A DNA stretch of 51,299 nucleotides from Holophagaceae bacterium (lineage in GTDB: Bacteria; Acidobacteriota; Holophagae; Holophagales; Holophagaceae), in the NCBI GenBank assembly GCA_003165415.1, contig PLUC01000164.1:5250-56548 (forward strand). Direction: 5' to 3'. Below are positions 27,367-35,276 of this stretch, in pieces; position 1 is the stretch's first letter, and every line of letters starts with the position of its first letter. The translations under genes and the position numbers were made by a program. The notes beneath the pieces are model-generated. The model was not told the origin of the DNA. It worked only from the letters and a program-made list of their open reading frames with translations, and did no database searches.

Positions 27367-29829
27367 ATGGCAATCCAGGCGCAGAACCCGAGGAAATCCG
27401 TCCACCCCCGCAAGACTTCTCTCAGCCGGGTGCTCTGGACCTTCCTGGGCCTGGTGGGCGCGGGGATCCTGGCCCTGGGCGTGGCCTGGTCGGTGATGTC
27501 CCGGGACGTGGACAGCTTCCTCACCTATTTCGCCCTGCGCGTGCCCAAGACCATCACCAAGGTGCTGGACCGCAACGGCGACGTCATCGGGGCGTTCGCC
27601 GAAGAGAACCGGGTGGTCATCCCGTTCGGGGACATCCCGCGGGCCTTCGTGGGCGCGGTGATCGCCACCGAGGACTCGGACTTCATGAACCACGGCGGCA
27701 TTTCCGCCCGGGGCATCCTGCGCGCGGGCTTCAACTTCGTCACCAGCTTCGGCCAGCGCCGGGAGGGCGCCTCCACCCTCACCATGCAGCTGGTGCGCAC
27801 GGTCACCGCCAAGCGCCAGCGGCGCCTGGACCGCAAGCTCAAGGAGATCATCCTGGCCCGAAAGCTGGAGCAGGCCTACACCAAGAAGCAGATCTTCGAG
27901 CAGTATGCCAACGAGGTCTATTTCGGCGGCGGCCGCTACGGCATCGAGGCGGCCGCCGAGTACTACTTCGGCAAGACCGCCCCCCAGCTGGCGGTGGAGG
28001 AATGCGCCCTGCTCGCGGGCCTGGTCCAGAACCCGAACTGGTACAACCCCTACAATCCCGATCCCAAGGCGCGCGTGGCCGCCAAGCTGCGGCGCAACCA
28101 CGTGCTGCGGCGCATGGTCGCCGAGGGCTACCTGAAGGACAGCGACGCCCAGAGCCTGCTGGACCGCCCCATCCGCCTGGCCCGGGAGAACGCCCAGGAG
28201 GAGGCGGTCGCCCCCTATGCGGTGGAGGAAGTCCGCAAGTACCTCTACGAAAAGTACGGCCGGGACCGGGTGCTGGAAGGCGGCCTGGAAGTGACCACCA
28301 CCATCGACTCGGTATGGCAGGCCGCCGCCGATGAGGCGGTGCGCGCGGGGCTGCGCGCCGTGGACCGGCGCCGGGGCTTCCGCAAGGAAGCCGTCCAGGT
28401 CATCCCCAGTCCCGACACCGCCGCGCTGCCCGGCTGGAACCGGTACTTCGAGGAGGGGGATTCGGTGCGCGGCATCATCCAGGGCTGGAAGCCCGGGGCG
28501 GCCGAGGTGCGCATCGGGAAGACGGTGCTGGCCGTGCCCGACAACGCCTTTTCCTGGGCCGGCAAGAACATCCGTTCGATCCTGCCGCGCGGGGCCGCGC
28601 CGCTGTTCCTGGTGAAGGCCGCCGGCGAGGACGGCGTCCCCACCCGGCTGGAACTGGACCAGGAGCCGGAAGTGGAAGGGGCCCTGATGGCGGTGGAGCC
28701 CCAGACCGGGGAGATCCGGGCCATGGTCGGCGGCTATGACTTCAAGCGCTCCAAGTTCAACCGCTCGTTCCAGGCCGAGCGCCAGGTGGGCTCCACCATG
28801 AAGGCGTTCGTATACGGCGCCGCCTTCACCGAAGGCAAGACGCCCGCCACCATGGTCAGCGACGTGCCCACCCGGTTCCACATGGACAACACCGTCTACG
28901 AGCCCAAGAACTACGAGAAGGACTTCTGGGGCCCCATCCCCATATGGGAGGCCATCCGCGATTCCCGCAACGTTCCGGCCGTGCGCACCCTGGAGGCCAC
29001 CGGCATCGACAACGTCATCGCCTTCGCCCGCAACGCCGGGGTGGGCGGCAAGATGAACCCCTATCCCAGCCTCGCCCTGGGCAGTGCCGACCTCACCCTC
29101 AAGGACATGGTGCGGGGCTACGCCACCTTCGCCAACGGCGGCAAGCAGGCACCGCCCCCCTTCCTCATCCTCAAGATCGTCGATCGTTCCGGCAAGGTGC
29201 TGGAGACCCACGACGGCACCCCGGGAGAGCAGGTGGTGGATCCCATGAGCAACTACCAGCTCATCCAGTGCCTGCAGGGGGTGGCCCAGCGCGGCACCGG
29301 CGCCCGGGCCAACGAGCTCAACTGGCCCGTGGCCGGCAAGACCGGCACCACCGACGACCACACCGACGCCTGGTTCGTGGGCTTCTCCACCCACATCACC
29401 TGCGGCGTATGGGTCGGCCTGGACGCCAAGAAGACCATCTTCAAGGGCGCCGACGGGGCCAAGGTGGCCCTGCCCATATGGGTGGACTTCATGAAGGCCG
29501 CCCTGCCCGGCACCCCCAAGGAGGAGTTCCCGGTGCCCGATGGCATGGAGTGGGCCGAGGTGGACCGCTACACCGGCCTGGTCGCCACCAGCGCCACCCA
29601 GCCCACCGACATGCTCCGCCTGGCCTTCAAGCCCGGCACCGGGCCCAAGGCCCCCAGCAGCCAGGAAGCCATCGACACCGTGCGCGAGGCCCGGGAGAAG
29701 GCCCGCGCCCAGCCGGTGGAAGTGCGCGTCTGGGGCACCAATCTGCCCGCCCCGCCACCGCCCCCGGCGGCGGTCCCGGGGCAGCCGGAAGGAGACCCCC
29801 TGCAGGTGAAGGATCCAAAGCAGCCATAG
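27367..29829 (+). CDS. mrcA: Class A penicillin-binding protein 1A (transglycosylase/transpeptidase)
   Basis: 820 residues. An N-terminal signal-anchor helix (about 20-45) is followed by the glycosyltransferase 51 domain with the catalytic Glu at about residue 102 in VIATEDSDFMNHGGIS, then EGASTLTMQLVRTV and KKQIFEQYANEVYFGGGRYG. An OB-like insert separates it from the transpeptidase domain, which has SXXK in VGSTMKAFVYG (Ser about 476), SRN in AIRDSRNVPAV and KTGTTDDHTDAWF (Lys about 658). The C-terminus is a Pro-rich tail. It polymerises and cross-links peptidoglycan at the inner membrane's outer face. All catalytic motifs are intact. Confidence 0.95.
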   Translation: MAIQAQNPRKSVHPRKTSLSRVLWTFLGLVGAGILALGVAWSVMSRDVDSFLTYFALRVPKTITKVLDRNGDVIGAFAEENRVVIPFGDIPRAFVGAVIATEDSDFMNHGGISARGILRAGFNFVTSFGQRREGASTLTMQLVRTVTAKRQRRLDRKLKEIILARKLEQAYTKKQIFEQYANEVYFGGGRYGIEAAAEYYFGKTAPQLAVEECALLAGLVQNPNWYNPYNPDPKARVAAKLRRNHVLRRMVAEGYLKDSDAQSLLDRPIRLARENAQEEAVAPYAVEEVRKYLYEKYGRDRVLEGGLEVTTTIDSVWQAAADEAVRAGLRAVDRRRGFRKEAVQVIPSPDTAALPGWNRYFEEGDSVRGIIQGWKPGAAEVRIGKTVLAVPDNAFSWAGKNIRSILPRGAAPLFLVKAAGEDGVPTRLELDQEPEVEGALMAVEPQTGEIRAMVGGYDFKRSKFNRSFQAERQVGSTMKAFVYGAAFTEGKTPATMVSDVPTRFHMDNTVYEPKNYEKDFWGPIPIWEAIRDSRNVPAVRTLEATGIDNVIAFARNAGVGGKMNPYPSLALGSADLTLKDMVRGYATFANGGKQAPPPFLILKIVDRSGKVLETHDGTPGEQVVDPMSNYQLIQCLQGVAQRGTGARANELNWPVAGKTGTTDDHTDAWFVGFSTHITCGVWVGLDAKKTIFKGADGAKVALPIWVDFMKAALPGTPKEEFPVPDGMEWAEVDRYTGLVATSATQPTDMLRLAFKPGTGPKAPSSQEAIDTVREAREKARAQPVEVRVWGTNLPAPPPPPAAVPGQPEGDPLQVKDPKQP

Positions 29830-30768
<939 letters not shown>

Positions 30769-30776
30769 CATGGCCA

Positions 30777-30920
30777 TTCCAAGCCCAGCCGTGGGTGAGG
30801 GACCTGAGGGAGATCGTCCAGTCCAGGGAGTTCGCCGCCGCCATCGACGACCCGAAGTCGCCCTTCAGGTCCTTCCAGAAGCCCCAGTGGCTGCTGGATA
30901 AGCTCAAGGCTGGCAAGTGA
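30777..30920 (+). pseudogene. metQ: Remnant: C-terminal end of a MetQ-like methionine-binding protein
   Basis: This frame encodes 47 residues ending at TGA 30918-30920, with sequence PWVRDLREIVQSREFAAAI then DDPKSPFRSFQKPQWLLDKL. It reads like the last helices of an NLPA/MetQ binding lipoprotein. There is no start codon, signal peptide or ribosome site, and the MTase stop lies a few bases before it. It is followed, with a GTGA overlap, by a MetN start, so the ancestral coupling of a metQ-metN-metI operon is still visible. The MetQ assignment leans on that neighbour; the frame itself is short. Confidence 0.55.
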
Positions 30921-31201
30921 TCGAGCTGCAGGACATCTCGGTAGCCTTCAAGGCCGACAACAGGTTGGGGACAAACATCCTGGCCGTGCGGGACGCCACG
31001 CTGACGGTGGACCGGGGCGAAGTGTTCGGCATCGTCGGCGGCGGCGGGGTCGGCGATCTGGCGATCCGGTTCGGCTACTACCGCTACCAGACCGGCGTCA
31101 TGGTCGTCACCGTGATCACCCTGGTGATCCTGGTCCAGGCCATCCAGATGCTGGGCGACTACCTGGCGAGGCGGGCCGACATTCAGAGCCTATCGAGATA
31201 G
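30917..31201 (+). pseudogene. metN: In-frame MetN-MetI chimera left by deletion of a methionine ABC importer
   Basis: 94 residues from GTG 30917. Residues 1 to about 41 are the start of a MetN ATPase (MIELQDISVAF, ILAVRDATLTVDRGEVFGIVG) and stop exactly where the Walker A should begin. The sequence then passes into the end of a MetI permease: GGGGVGDLAIRFGYYRYQTG and VVTVITLVILVQAIQMLGDY. The junction (about 31036-31050) lies in a GGC-rich repeat, which fits slippage or recombination between short G+C-rich repeats. With no P-loop and one transmembrane helix it cannot act as a transporter. It could still be translated as a small membrane peptide. Confidence 0.8.
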
Positions 31202-31204
31202 ACT

Positions 31205-32380
31205 CTAAGGCCAAGTGAGGCCGCTCGCCTTCTCCCGGAGGGAAAGCAGCCGCTCCCCGGCGTCCCGCAGGGTCTCCAGGCGCTTGGCGAAATGGAACCG
31301 GATCAGGTGGTTCACCGGCTCCCGGAAGAAGCTGGAGCCGGGCACCCCGGCCACGCCCACGGTCCGGGCCAGCCATTCGGCAAAGGCGACGTCGTCGGCG
31401 CAGTGGAACTCGGACATGTCCACCATCACATAGTAGGCGCCGTCGGGGCGGGTGTAGCTGAGGCCCGCGGCGTCCAGGAAGCCCAGGAAGGCGTCGCGTT
31501 TTTCCGCGTAGACAGCCTGCAGCTCCCCGTAGTAGCAGTCGGGCAGTTCCAGGGCGGTGACGGCCGCCTCCTGCAGCGGGGCGGCGGCGCCCACGGTGAG
31601 GAAGTCGTGGACCTTGCGGGCAGCAAGGATGACCTCGGGGGCCGCGATCAGGTGGCCCAGGCGCCAGCCGGTGATGGAGTAGGTCTTGGACAGGGAACTG
31701 CAGGTGAGGGTCCGCTGGAACATCCCCGGCAGCGCCGCGAAGTGCACATGCTCGCCCGGCGCGTAGAGGATGTGCTCGTAGACCTCGTCGGTGATGACGA
31801 AGGCATCAGAAGCCTCGGCCAGTTCCGCGATGCACAGCAGCTCCTCGCGGGTGAAGACCTTGCCGGACGGATTGGAGGGGTTGCACAGGATCAGGGCCTT
31901 GGCCCCCTGGGCGAAGGCCCGCTTCAGCTCGGCGGGATCGAAGGCGAAATCCGGGGGGCGCAGGGCGACGTAGATAGGCTCCGCCCCGGACAGGATCGCG
32001 TCGGCCACGTAGTTCTCGTAGAACGGCGAGAACACGATGACCTTGTCGCCCGGGTCGCAGACCGTCATCATCGCCACCATCATCGCCTCCGTGCTGCCGC
32101 AGGTGACGACGATGTGCTCGTCGGGGTCGATGGGCAGCCCGCTGAAGCGGCTCTGCTTCCTGGCCAGGGCGGCCCTGAAGTTGGCGGCCCCCCAGGTGAC
32201 GGCGTACTGGTGCGGGCCCTGGCGGGCCGCCTTCTCCGCGGCCTGGAGCAGGGCTTCCGGGGGATCGAAATCGGGGAAGCCCTGGGACAGGTTCACCGCC
32301 CCGTGGGCATTGGCCACCCGGGTCATCCGGCGGATGACGGATTCAGTGAAATGGTTGAGGCGTAGACTGGTGCGAGGCAT
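31205..32380 (-). CDS. PLP-dependent class I aminotransferase, methionine/kynurenine-type
   Basis: 391 residues. Fold-type I signatures are present: NLSQGFPDFDPPEALLQA near the N-terminus, ILCNPSNPSGKVF, ITDEVYEHILY and the PLP lysine at about residue 232 in SSLSKTYSITGWRLG. C-terminal IRFHFAKRLETL carries the carboxylate-binding Arg. The GFPDFDPP opening is typical of methionine aminotransferase (YbdL/MtnE-like) and kynurenine aminotransferase relatives. The adjacent methionine-importer remnant makes a methionine or keto-methiobutyrate role plausible but unproven. It is convergent with the chimera, three bases away. Confidence 0.85.
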   Translation of the reverse strand: MPRTSLRLNHFTESVIRRMTRVANAHGAVNLSQGFPDFDPPEALLQAAEKAARQGPHQYAVTWGAANFRAALARKQSRFSGLPIDPDEHIVVTCGSTEAMMVAMMTVCDPGDKVIVFSPFYENYVADAILSGAEPIYVALRPPDFAFDPAELKRAFAQGAKALILCNPSNPSGKVFTREELLCIAELAEASDAFVITDEVYEHILYAPGEHVHFAALPGMFQRTLTCSSLSKTYSITGWRLGHLIAAPEVILAARKVHDFLTVGAAAPLQEAAVTALELPDCYYGELQAVYAEKRDAFLGFLDAAGLSYTRPDGAYYVMVDMSEFHCADDVAFAEWLARTVGVAGVPGSSFFREPVNHLIRFHFAKRLETLRDAGERLLSLREKASGLTWP

Positions 32381-32483
32381 CGGTGTCCATTTATGACTAA
32401 AACAGGTTGAAAAGTAAGAATCATTCTAGCCCCGGGTTCAGGGCGGATCAAGGCCTGTTTCCCGGGACCTGGAACCACGTTAA

Positions 32484-32603
32484 TTGTCGAAACCCAGGCG
32501 CCATTAGTCTTTTTTGTCGAATTTACCGTAAATATTGAAAATATGTTTTGTTGGCATTGGGTTTAGGACCTGGATTGAGTTGTTATCGTCATTATTGTCG
32601 AAA
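32484..32603 (+). promoter_or_regulatory. Three direct repeats of TTGTCGAA: candidate enhancer sites
   Basis: TTGTCGAAA at 32484-32492, TTGTCGAAT at 32514-32522 and TTGTCGAAA at 32595-32603 stand in an A+T-rich stretch of the otherwise gene-free 326 bp between the aminotransferase and the MoaE-like gene. They lie about 60-190 bp upstream of the sigma-54 promoter at 32658, the usual range for enhancer-binding proteins. First and second copies are 30 bp apart, close to three helical turns. The protein that would bind is unknown. Confidence 0.5.
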
Positions 32604-32657
32604 TTATCAACGGGCCGGGCGGGCCCGGGACCGGCCCCCGGCTTGCTTTGGAGAATG

Positions 32658-32673
32658 TGGCACAACCCATGCA
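32658..32673 (+). promoter_or_regulatory. Sigma-54 promoter (TGGCAC-N5-ATGCA)
   Basis: TGGCACAACCCATGCA has GG at 32659-32660 and GC at 32671-32672, the exact 10-base interval between the invariant pairs of -24/-12 promoters. Only the T before TGC differs from the best consensus. Transcription would begin near 32684, giving a leader of about 23 bases carrying GGAG before the ATG at 32707. Such promoters require an AAA+ activator bound upstream; the TTGTCGAA repeats are candidates for its sites. Confidence 0.75.
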
Positions 32674-32706
32674 AGTCCTGTTGGCCGACGACCTATGGAG
32701 TTGAAC

Positions 32707-33093
32707 ATGGAAATATGCACATCCCTCTCGATCGATCCTGGTGAAGTCTACGACATGCTGTCCAAGCAGGGCGTGGGTTCGGTGATCCTCCATTTCGCCA
32801 TCGTGAAACCTCTGGAAAGCCCCGATGGGACCACCGGCTACATTGACTATGCGGCCAACGAGGAAACCAAGTTCGAGCTGCGCACCATCGCCGCGGCCCT
32901 GTCCAATGAATACAACCTGGAGGATGTGATCCTCATCCGGCGCACCGGCAGGGTCGAGCCGGGTGAAATCATTTCACTTGTCGCAGCAAGTTCGCCCAAC
33001 AGCCAGGACGCGTTCGCAGCCTGCAAGCAAGGCCTGGCGCGCCTGAAAAAAATGCGGACCATCGTCAAGGATGAAGTGTTCGCCTACATGTGA
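32707..33093 (+). CDS. Divergent MoaE-family protein (molybdopterin synthase large-subunit-like)
   Basis: 128 residues from the ATG at 32707 (GGAG six bases upstream; inside the sigma-54 transcript). The core GVGSVILHFAIVKP, VILIRRTGRVEPGEIISLV and DAFAACKQGLARLKKMRTIV follows MoaE from start to end. MoaE transfers sulfur from MoaD thiocarboxylate to precursor Z. Lysines at about 114 and 121 keep the seven-residue spacing of the E. coli active-site pair. The conserved His-Arg of the SxHR segment is replaced (SPNSQ), and no moaD or other moa gene is nearby. So this may be a specialised paralogue. Its last ten bases overlap a convergent receiver gene. Confidence 0.7.
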   Translation: MEICTSLSIDPGEVYDMLSKQGVGSVILHFAIVKPLESPDGTTGYIDYAANEETKFELRTIAAALSNEYNLEDVILIRRTGRVEPGEIISLVAASSPNSQDAFAACKQGLARLKKMRTIVKDEVFAYM

Positions 33094-33476
33094 AGTTTCA
33101 CCAGCTCCCGGCAGTGGGTCACCAGGTCCTCCGAGCTGAACGGCTTGCGCAGGGCCGGGACGCCCAGGTCGCGCAGTTCCCGGTCCTGGGCCTGGCTGCC
33201 GCTGTCGCCGGTGATCACCAGCACCCTGGGCAGCAGCGCCGGACGGAAGTCCCGGATCCAGCCAAGCAAGGCGAATCCGTCCAGGCCCGGCATGCGCAGG
33301 TCGGTGATCACCAGGTCGAAGTGGGCGCTTTCCAGGCGCTGGATGGCCTCCCGGCCGTCATGGACCTGCTCCACCCGCCAGCCCAGCCGGTTCCGGAGCA
33401 GTTCGTGCACCAGGCTGGTGACGCAGGCTTCGTCATCGATCACCAGCACCTCCAGGCGTGGACGGCTCCGTAACAT
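33084..33476 (-). CDS. Stand-alone response-regulator receiver protein
   Basis: 130 residues forming one REC domain and nothing else. Acidic pair DD at about residues 14-15 (VLVIDDEACVTSLV), phospho-acceptor Asp near 59 in DLVITDLRMPGLDGF, the switch Thr in VLVITGDSG and Lys in LRKPFSSEDL are all present. With no output domain it probably acts by protein contact, as CheY or Spo0F-like relays do. No histidine kinase is adjacent. It overlaps the convergent MoaE-like gene by ten bases at the 3' ends. Confidence 0.9.
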   Translation of the reverse strand: MLRSRPRLEVLVIDDEACVTSLVHELLRNRLGWRVEQVHDGREAIQRLESAHFDLVITDLRMPGLDGFALLGWIRDFRPALLPRVLVITGDSGSQAQDRELRDLGVPALRKPFSSEDLVTHCRELVKLHM

Positions 33477-33485
33477 TTCTGTAAC
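33470..33485. promoter_or_regulatory. GTAAC direct repeat with 11-bp period at the receiver gene start
   Basis: GTAAC at 33470-33474 recurs at 33481-33485. The 11-bp period puts both on one DNA face, the layout of OmpR/PhoB-type operators. The repeat covers the receiver gene's start codon. Two five-base words are weak evidence. Confidence 0.25.
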
Positions 33486-33576
33486 GTTTTCCGCCTGGCC
33501 CGGAAAGCGAGGACAGGACTGGGCCGCGGCGCCCGCGCTGGTTCAGGGCCGGCGGCCTGGCCACTGCCGGCCGGGG

Positions 33577-33582
33577 TATAAT
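33577..33582 (+). promoter_or_regulatory. Consensus -10 box TATAAT for the 33609 gene
   Basis: A perfect TATAAT lies in an otherwise very G+C-rich gap, 26 bases before the ATG at 33609, with GGAGGG in between. No -35 match is seen 16-18 bp upstream, so it would need an activator or an atypical -35. Position and isolation favour a real promoter. Confidence 0.5.
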
Positions 33583-33608
33583 CAGCGTGCAGCAAGCCGG
33601 AGGGCACC

Positions 33609-33830
33609 ATGGCACAGTATGGCAGCGCAACGTGCGACTTCGACGTGGGCGAAACCCAGGATGGCAAGCACCGGCTGATCTCGATCAGGCCGAAGACGGA
33701 ACTCGCGCTCCAGCCCCACGGGAAGGTCACTCTGGAACTCAATCAAGGTTTCGAACTGGACGACGCCAAGGCCCTGGCGAAGATGCTCCACGACTGGATC
33801 ACCCAGATCCACTTCGAGCCGGTGGAATAG
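33609..33830 (+). CDS. Small hypothetical protein (73 aa)
   Basis: 73 residues with a good GGAGGG site and a TATAAT box upstream. The sequence reads as two or three beta strands (GSATCDFDVGE, HRLISIRPKTELAL, GKVTLELNQGF) followed by an amphipathic helix (LDDAKALAKMLHDWITQIHF). There is no signal peptide or membrane segment. The strand-then-helix layout resembles small single-domain cytosolic proteins, but I do not recognise the family. It heads a same-strand row of small genes extending to the Nudix gene. Confidence 0.7.
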   Translation: MAQYGSATCDFDVGETQDGKHRLISIRPKTELALQPHGKVTLELNQGFELDDAKALAKMLHDWITQIHFEPVE

Positions 33831-33874
33831 TCAGGCCGAGGCGCCGGCCCGCTCCGCCAGTCCCAGGTCCATTA

Positions 33875-33926
33875 TTTTGCAATCAATGCAAAAAATAGTT
33901 GCAAAACAGACATGATCCAGTTGCAA
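33875..33926. promoter_or_regulatory. Three TTGCAA palindromes at exact 22-bp spacing: candidate operator
   Basis: TTGCAA occurs at 33877-33882, 33899-33904 and 33921-33926, each 22 bp after the last, so all face the same side of the helix. The first is part of a larger inverted repeat, TTTTGCA-ATCAA-TGCAAAA (33875-33893). The array ends 28 bp before an RHH-like small gene at 33955. A TTGCAA-17-TGCAAT pair (33899 and 33922) could be the promoter embedded in it. Binding by the downstream RHH-like proteins is an inference. Confidence 0.5.
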
Positions 33927-33954
33927 TGCTTGCCATGGTGCGCGGAGGATACCC

Positions 33955-34149
33955 ATGGTGAAGGCCCTGAAAAACCCCAAACCGAAACCGACCAAGCTGC
34001 ATGTGGAGATTCCCCGGGCGAACTGGGAGCGGATCGAGGCCTACCTCAAGGCCTACAACGAAGACGAGGGCCGGATGACGCCGAAGATCAAGTTGGCCCA
34101 TGTGGTCAACATGGCGCTGGTGCAGTACCTGACCGGAAGGGAGCTGTGA
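33955..34149 (+). CDS. Small RHH-like (ribbon-helix-helix) candidate DNA-binding protein
   Basis: 64 residues, basic at the N-terminus (KALKNPKPKPTK). It then has a predicted beta strand (KLHVEIP) and two helices (ANWERIEAYLKAYNEDEG and KIKLAHVVNMALVQYL). That strand-helix-helix order and length suit the Arc/MetJ-type fold. A weak GGAGG lies upstream. Its TGA overlaps the ATG of the next gene, which is a diverged copy of it. The fold call is by eye, without any database match. Confidence 0.6.
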   Translation: MVKALKNPKPKPTKLHVEIPRANWERIEAYLKAYNEDEGRMTPKIKLAHVVNMALVQYLTGREL

Positions 34150-34376
34150 TGGCCACCAAACACAAAGCCGGCAGCAAGAAGACCAAGCGGGTGGTCACGG
34201 AGATCGCCCCGGCGGTGCGGGTGATGCTGGACGCTTACATGAAGGCCTACAACGAGGGACCCGAGCGGGTCTCCTCCCCCTTGAAGTACACCGACGTCAT
34301 CAACCAGGCCCTGGACGCGTTCCTTCCGAGCAAAGCCCAGCCCAGCGAGGAGGCGGCCCATGTCGAAGGAGACTAA
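34149..34376 (+). CDS. Second RHH-like small protein, paralogue of the 33955 product
   Basis: 75 residues from the ATG at 34149, overlapping the previous stop by one base. After a basic tail (HKAGSKKTKRVV) it repeats the neighbour's pattern: EIAPAVRVMLDAYMKAYNEG, then LKYTDVINQALDAFL. The shared AY(L/M)KAYNE and V(V/I)NxAL words mark the two as tandem duplicates. A C-terminal acidic tail is added. The next gene starts 17 bp before this one ends. The pair could form a heterodimeric regulator. Confidence 0.6.
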   Translation: MATKHKAGSKKTKRVVTEIAPAVRVMLDAYMKAYNEGPERVSSPLKYTDVINQALDAFLPSKAQPSEEAAHVEGD

Positions 34377-34755
34377 GGTCAAGGCGGAAAAGGTGAAGAA
34401 GGCGCCCGGGGAGAAAAAGCACAAGCACGCCAAGTCGGCTCCGTTGCCCGGGATCACCGCGGTCGAGCTGATGACCGGTTTCCCAGACGAGCCCGCGTCC
34501 TGCGCCTTCGAAGCCTCCATTGGGCGGCTCACCTTGCGGATCCCGCCGCCGCTGGACGGCATGACCGGGCCGCAGGGCCCCAGGGGAGAAGCGGGGAAGG
34601 GGATCGACTACGCCAAAGCACCGGCCGGTGATGGTGATTTCTTCCTCTTCGTGGATGAGATCGGCCGCCTGTGCTATTCCGCCCGGGGCACAGTGTCCCT
34701 GGTCAGCCTGGCCCCCGGACACAAGGAAGCCTTTGGGGACGATGAGGTGGACTGA
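34360..34755 (+). CDS. Hypothetical protein with a short collagen-like segment
   Basis: 131 residues. The first 26 are strongly basic (Lys/His-rich). A middle beta-rich part (ASIGRLTLRIPPP) leads into a GXY run, GMTGPQGPRGEAGKG, at about residues 67-81. The end (FFLFVDEIGRLCYSARG) looks like a small globular domain. Collagen-like triplets of this kind occur in phage tail fibres and trimeric surface proteins, but there is no signal peptide here. The gene overlaps its upstream neighbour by 17 bp and leads directly to the Nudix gene. Function unknown. Confidence 0.6.
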   Translation: MSKETKVKAEKVKKAPGEKKHKHAKSAPLPGITAVELMTGFPDEPASCAFEASIGRLTLRIPPPLDGMTGPQGPRGEAGKGIDYAKAPAGDGDFFLFVDEIGRLCYSARGTVSLVSLAPGHKEAFGDDEVD

Positions 34756-34759
34756 ACCG

Positions 34760-35245
34760 ATGGAGGTCAAGTTCTGTCCCCGGTGCGGCACCCCGGTGCA
34801 GTCGCTGCTCCGCTTCGGCACCCTGCGCCCCGCCTGCCCCGCCTGCGGTTTCATCCATTTCGCCAACCCCCGGGTGGCCGTGGTGCTGTTCGTGGCGGAC
34901 GGTGAGCGGGTGCTCCTGGTGAAGCGGAAGGTCGCCCCGGAAAAGGGGGGATGGGCCCTGGCCGCTGGTTTCGTGGAGTACGGCGAAGCCCCCGAAGCCG
35001 CCGCCGTCCGGGAGATGAAGGAAGAGACCGGGCTGGACGTGGTCGTCGAGCGGATGCTGGGCCTCAGCTTCAACGAGGCCGACAAGGTCATCGTCCTCCT
35101 CTACCAGGCCCGGGCCACGGGCGGGGTGCTGGGGGCCAACGACGATGTGGAGGAGGCCTGCTGGTTCACGGGGGCTGAACTCCCGGAACTCGCCTTCGAC
35201 AGCACCCGGCGCACCGTGAAGGCCTGGCTGGAGGGAGAACTCTGA
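34760..35245 (+). CDS. Nudix hydrolase with N-terminal zinc ribbon
   Basis: 161 residues from the ATG at 34760 (GAGGTGG nine bases upstream). Residues 4-30 hold two CxxC pairs (CPRCG and CPACG) forming a zinc ribbon as in NudC-like and related Nudix proteins. The Nudix box GFVEYGEAPEAAAVREMKEE followed by TG fits GX5EX7REUXEEXGU with all metal-binding glutamates. The enzyme should hydrolyse a nucleoside diphosphate linked to another moiety; NADH or ADP-ribose type substrates are possible. It ends the row of small plus-strand genes. Confidence 0.88.
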   Translation: MEVKFCPRCGTPVQSLLRFGTLRPACPACGFIHFANPRVAVVLFVADGERVLLVKRKVAPEKGGWALAAGFVEYGEAPEAAAVREMKEETGLDVVVERMLGLSFNEADKVIVLLYQARATGGVLGANDDVEEACWFTGAELPELAFDSTRRTVKAWLEGEL

Positions 35246-35276
35246 GGTGGGTGACGGCGGGAGGTTATTAGTCGTT

